Part shown: one piece after another, positions 14,215-16,533 of the stretch
Layout: each line of letters opens with the position of its first letter
How positions within the stretch are numbered: the first letter of the stretch is position 1
Assembly: GCA_002316385.1 (NCBI GenBank)
Contig: DCDL01000062.1
Coordinates: 1-16,533 of the forward strand
Source of the DNA: Clostridium sp. UBA1056
Lineage (GTDB): Bacteria > Bacillota > Clostridia > Clostridiales > Clostridiaceae
Reading direction: 5' to 3'
Length of the DNA stretch: 16,533 nucleotides
The notes under the pieces: model-generated
Told to the model about the DNA's origin: nothing
What the model saw: the letters and a program-made list of their open reading frames with translations, nothing else
Databases searched by the model: none
Position numbers and translations under genes: made by a program

Positions 14215-14997
14215 ATGAATGATAATAAAATGAATATAAACAATAATAGATGTCCAGCAGCTCCTTGTGCAGCTGTTGCTAGTGTACCACAATCACTAAC
14301 TGAACAAATTCCTGTAACTCCTGTTGTTGTTGCACCTGGACCTGTAGTTGTTAAGGTTCCAGTTGTATTAGCAGAAGTAAATGTAACCATTCCTGTTGAA
14401 GCTGTTATCACATTAGACGAACCAGCTATGGAAATTAAACGAATTAGAAAGAATGTATTTTTAACTCAATCCCGTATTATTCCATTTTCTCAAGATGATA
14501 GACCAGGTACTGGAATACTATTTATAGCAGGTTTTATAAGAAAGAATATTGAGTTTGCAACTGAAACTTGTATGACAGCTGGAACTCCAAATTTTTGTGG
14601 AGATATAAGACAGTGTACAGTTGAAGTGCCTTTCCATTTCACAACAAGAATTCATTTCATGAGAGAACCGATTTTTGTTGAAAATACCACTCCAAGTGAA
14701 TTAGAATTCTTTACAGATAAACTTCAAAGTTGCGATGCTTGTGCAGATAAAGTTATTGGACGTAATCCTTGTGATCAGAGTCTTTTCTTTAGAGAATTCT
14801 TTAATGAAAAACCTTTTACTGAATTAGTAAGAGCAGATATTGCTGAAGTTGATATTCACACAAATCCATTTTTCAGTTGCACAACTCCTACAGAACAAAG
14901 GTTTACTGAAATTACAGAAAAAGCAGTAGTAAATTTAACACTAAAAGTATTACAAAACCAACAAGTAGAAGTTATGGCAATAAGATCAACTTGCTAG
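14215..14997 (+). CDS. Cysteine-rich exosporium-like protein (CsxC-family-like), copy 1
   Basis: 260 residues with no signal peptide and no membrane segment. A short Asn-rich N-terminus (1-12) leads into a Pro/Val-rich stretch, IPVTPVVVAPGPVVVKVPVV (32-51). The core has EIKRIRKNVFLTQSRIIPF (73-91), GILFIAGFIRKNIEFAT (100-116), CTVEVPFHFTTRIHF (134-148) and ending AVVNLTLKVLQ (237-247). Ten cysteines (13, 18, 119, 128, 134, 173, 176, 186, 222, 260) are all kept in copy 2. The core resembles Clostridium spore-coat/exosporium proteins annotated as CsxC-like and, more distantly, SPOCS/DUF3794 sequences. This is from memory, so confidence is moderate. The likely role is structural, with disulfide cross-linked assembly on the spore surface. 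A three-codon reading frame (ATGTTAATATGA, 14207-14218) overlaps the start codon. The gene has its own terminator. Confidence 0.62.
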   Translation: MNDNKMNINNNRCPAAPCAAVASVPQSLTEQIPVTPVVVAPGPVVVKVPVVLAEVNVTIPVEAVITLDEPAMEIKRIRKNVFLTQSRIIPFSQDDRPGTGILFIAGFIRKNIEFATETCMTAGTPNFCGDIRQCTVEVPFHFTTRIHFMREPIFVENTTPSELEFFTDKLQSCDACADKVIGRNPCDQSLFFREFFNEKPFTELVRADIAEVDIHTNPFFSCTTPTEQRFTEITEKAVVNLTLKVLQNQQVEVMAIRSTC

Positions 14998-15037
14998 GAA
15001 TTGAATTGAAAAATTAATCTTATTAAATGATATATTG

Positions 15038-15078
15038 CAGACCTAAAGCTTACTAAGACAGGCTTTGGGTCTGTTTTT
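15038..15078 (+). terminator. Terminator of exosporium-like gene 1
   Basis: CAGACCTAAAGCT (15038-15050) pairs with GGCTTTGGGTCTG (15061-15073) over 13 bp with two G-U pairs and a 10-nt loop, then TTTTT. The same structure follows copy 2, with a paired base change. Confidence 0.88.
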
Positions 15079-15107
15079 AAGAGAAAAGTTATCTCTATCA
15101 ACATGTC

Positions 15108-15138
15108 CTTGACAATACTTAATATTAGTGTTGTCAAG
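15108..15138 (+). terminator. Second terminator-like hairpin between the duplicated genes
   Basis: CTTGACAATACT (15108-15119) pairs with AGTGTTGTCAAG (15127-15138) over 12 bp with one G-U pair and a 7-nt loop. AAGTTTTTG follows. It has no counterpart after copy 2, so it is not part of the duplicated unit. It may be a back-up terminator or an operator. Confidence 0.5.
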
Positions 15139-15197
15139 AAGTTTTTGCCTTATAATGTAAATAGATATAATTTGATAATTGTAACCCCATTTATTAG

Positions 15198-15292
15198 ATA
15201 AAAGAAATTTTTTTATTCATGTATGAACAAAAAGTAAAAATTCGTATATTATGTAGTATAAGGTTTCAATAACTATATTTTAAAAAGTGGGG
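15198..15292 (+). promoter_or_regulatory. Conserved upstream region of exosporium-like gene 2
   Basis: Duplicate of 14108-14203. The small hairpin is kept (ATAAAAGA 15198-15205 with TTTTTTAT 15209-15216); one G-C pair is now G-U. Conservation of the whole block suggests both copies are expressed together. Confidence 0.45.
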
Positions 15293-15303
15293 TAAATGTT
15301 ATT

Positions 15304-16125
15304 ATGAATGATAATAAAATAAATACAAATAATAATAAAATAAATACAAATGATAATAAAATAAATACAAATAATAATACATGTGTAACAAATCCTTGTG
15401 CAACTGTAACTACTCAAGCACAATCACTAACTGAACAAATTCCTGTAACTCCTATTGTTATTGCACCTGGACCTGCAGTTGTTAAGGTTCCTGTTGTATT
15501 AGCAGAAACAAATATAACCATTCCTGTTGAAGCTATTATTACATTAGACCAACCAGCTATAGAAATTAAACGAATTAGAAAGAATGTATTTTTAACTCAA
15601 TCCCGTCTTATTCCATTTTCTCAAGAAGATGGATTTGGCACTGGAATACTATTTATAGCAGGTTTTATAAGAAAGAATATTGAGTATGCAACTGAAACTT
15701 GTAGGACAGCTGAAACTCCAAATGTTTGTGGAGATATAAGACAGTGTACAGTTGAAGTACCTTTCCATTTCACAACAAGAATTGATTTCCTTAGACCACC
15801 GATTTTTGTTGAAAATACCACTCCAAGTGAATTAGAATTCTTTACAGATAAACTTCAAGGTTGCGATGTTTGTGCAGATCCAGTGATTGGACGTAATCCT
15901 TGTGATCAAAGTCTTTTCTTTACAGAATTCTTTAATGAAAAACCTTTTACTGAATTAGTAAGAGCAGATATTGCTGAAGTTGATATTCACACAAATCCAA
16001 CTTCAAGTTGCACAACTCCTACAGAACAAACGTTTACTGAAATTACAGAAAAAGCAGTGGTAAATTTAACACTAAAAGTATTACAAGAACAACAGGTAGA
16101 AATTACAGCAGAAGGAACTTGCTAG
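15304..16125 (+). CDS. Cysteine-rich exosporium-like protein (CsxC-family-like), copy 2
   Basis: 273 residues. From SLTEQ (41-45) onward it matches copy 1 with roughly 30 differences over about 230 positions (hand count), mostly conservative. All ten cysteines align. The N-terminus differs: the Asn-rich heptad NKINTNN/D is repeated three times (4-24) by expansion of a 21-bp DNA repeat. Core motifs are EIKRIRKNVFLTQSRLIPF, GILFIAGFIRKNIEYAT and AVVNLTLKVLQ. As for copy 1, a structural spore-surface role is inferred from resemblance to CsxC-like proteins. The overlapping three-codon frame before the start is also present (ATGTTATTATGA, 15296-15307). The gene has its own terminator, so the two genes are separate transcription units. 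Confidence 0.62.
   Translation: MNDNKINTNNNKINTNDNKINTNNNTCVTNPCATVTTQAQSLTEQIPVTPIVIAPGPAVVKVPVVLAETNITIPVEAIITLDQPAIEIKRIRKNVFLTQSRLIPFSQEDGFGTGILFIAGFIRKNIEYATETCRTAETPNVCGDIRQCTVEVPFHFTTRIDFLRPPIFVENTTPSELEFFTDKLQGCDVCADPVIGRNPCDQSLFFTEFFNEKPFTELVRADIAEVDIHTNPTSSCTTPTEQTFTEITEKAVVNLTLKVLQEQQVEITAEGTC
15310..15379 (+). repeat. 21-bp coding tandem repeat, 3.3 copies
   Basis: Units at 15310-15330, 15331-15351 and 15352-15372 are identical apart from the first base (g, a, g). A partial fourth unit follows (AATAATA, 15373-15379). Each encodes seven residues rich in Asn. Being a multiple of three, copy changes keep the reading frame. Confidence 0.9.
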
Positions 16126-16165
16126 GAATTGAATTGAAAAATTAATCTTATTAAATGATATATTG

Positions 16166-16206
16166 CAGACCTAAAACTTACTAAGAGAGGTTTTGGGTCT
16201 GTTTTT
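16166..16206 (+). terminator. Terminator of exosporium-like gene 2
   Basis: CAGACCTAAAACT (16166-16178) pairs with GGTTTTGGGTCTG (16189-16201), followed by TTTTT. Compared with the copy 1 terminator, a G-C pair has become A-T by changes on both sides, so pairing is kept. Confidence 0.88.
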
Positions 16207-16285
16207 AAGTTAGATCAAAATAATCTAAAAATATCTGAGAAAGTCTGTTTAGTTATTTGACTGTAAAATTATTGAAGTGAAACTG

Positions 16286-16298
16286 TACTATTATAGTA
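16286..16298. promoter_or_regulatory. Small palindrome upstream of the right-edge gene
   Basis: TACTA (16286-16290) and TAGTA (16294-16298) flank TTA, about 95 bp before the last start codon. It may overlap an AT-rich promoter (TATAGTATATAAAT follows from 16292), but no clear -35/-10 pair was found. Confidence 0.25.
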
Positions 16299-16392
16299 TA
16301 TAAATATTTTTGAAATGCTTATTTTGTAACTACTTTAAGACATGTTGAATAATATAGATAGATAAATAAGTTTTGGAGATGTAAATTTATTA

Positions 16393-16533
16393 ATGAATAC
16401 TTTAAATGCATCTAGAGAAGCCAATACCTGTACAGAAGCTTATCTTAGTGAAGATTATATCAGTCTTTTTATTCAGTATGATGAAGATCTTACTAACAAG
16501 CTTAAAGACATAGACTACGTCTGTATTTATAGT
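16393..16533 (+). CDS. 5' part of a gene, possibly S8-family (subtilisin-like/Csp) protease
   Basis: An open frame of 47 codons starts at ATG 16393 and runs off the window. GGAG (16374-16377) lies about 15 nt upstream, a loose spacing. The segment LSEDYISLFIQYDEDLTNKL (18-37), followed by KDIDYVCIY, resembles the short N-terminal pro-region of clostridial S8 peptidases of the germination-protease type. That region has the pattern DYxxFIVEYxGD...KxDYA. The resemblance is from memory and short; no catalytic residues are within the window. A neighbouring germination protease would fit beside spore-surface genes, but this is inference. Confidence 0.42.
   Translation, partial: MNTLNASREANTCTEAYLSEDYISLFIQYDEDLTNKLKDIDYVCIYS

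Larger units (their letters stand above)
14998..15303. other. 306-bp region between the two exosporium-like genes
   Basis: Contains the terminator of copy 1 (15038-15078), a second hairpin (15108-15138), and from about 15155 the duplicated upstream region of copy 2. No further gene was seen. Confidence 0.6.

Noticed and set aside
15109..15156. TTGACA (15109) with TATAAT (15151) as promoter of exosporium-like gene 2
   Set aside because: The spacing is far too long, the TTGACA lies inside a hairpin, and the equivalent boxes are absent upstream of copy 1.
15310..15379. CRISPR-like repeat array
   Set aside because: The repeats are directly adjacent with no spacers and lie in frame inside a coding sequence.

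Overview
The window is AT-rich DNA with short intergenic gaps, strong Shine-Dalgarno sequences and oxygen-sensitive Fe-S enzymes. It also carries a membrane pyrophosphatase and a pair of cysteine-rich proteins that look like Clostridium exosporium proteins. Together these point to a strictly anaerobic, spore-forming Clostridium-type Firmicute. The species cannot be fixed from this sequence alone. There is no rRNA, tRNA, phage, transposase or CRISPR array.

Layout, left to right. (1) Positions 127-2415 (-) encode a HelD-type RNA polymerase recycling ATPase. Its upstream region has a Rho-independent terminator oriented so that it could act as a leader attenuator. (2) Positions 3099-5512 (+) hold a three-gene set: a single-subunit double-cubane-cluster reductase of the 2-hydroxyacyl-CoA dehydratase superfamily, a DUF3343 putative Se/S carrier, and the ATP-dependent activator. 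A strong terminator lies between the carrier and the activator. A cysteine-desulfurase-family enzyme (5513-6652, -) converges on the activator with no base between the two stop codons. I read these four genes as one functional locus: an ATP-driven low-potential reductase, its electron-injecting activator, and probably a dedicated sulfur (or selenium) supply. (3) Positions 6766-9058 (-) are a translationally coupled ABC permease/ATPase pair of unknown substrate. (4) A palindrome-rich intergenic region precedes a stand-alone SagB/ThcOx-type flavin oxidoreductase (9601-10365, +). (5) Positions 10890-12872 (+) encode a membrane ion-pumping pyrophosphatase of the K+-dependent type, with an unusually structured 5' region. 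It ends in a 40-bp perfect palindrome that probably terminates both it and the convergent TtcA-family tRNA-thiolation-like gene (13008-13883, -). (6) Positions 14080-16206 hold a recent tandem duplication of a ~1 kb unit: promoter region, cysteine-rich exosporium-like gene and terminator. The second copy has an expanded 21-bp coding repeat. (7) The right edge carries the first 47 codons of another gene, possibly an S8-family protease.

A ~33-bp repeat occurs once near each end of the window in opposite orientation. Functional assignments rest on motifs read by eye; no database search was possible.
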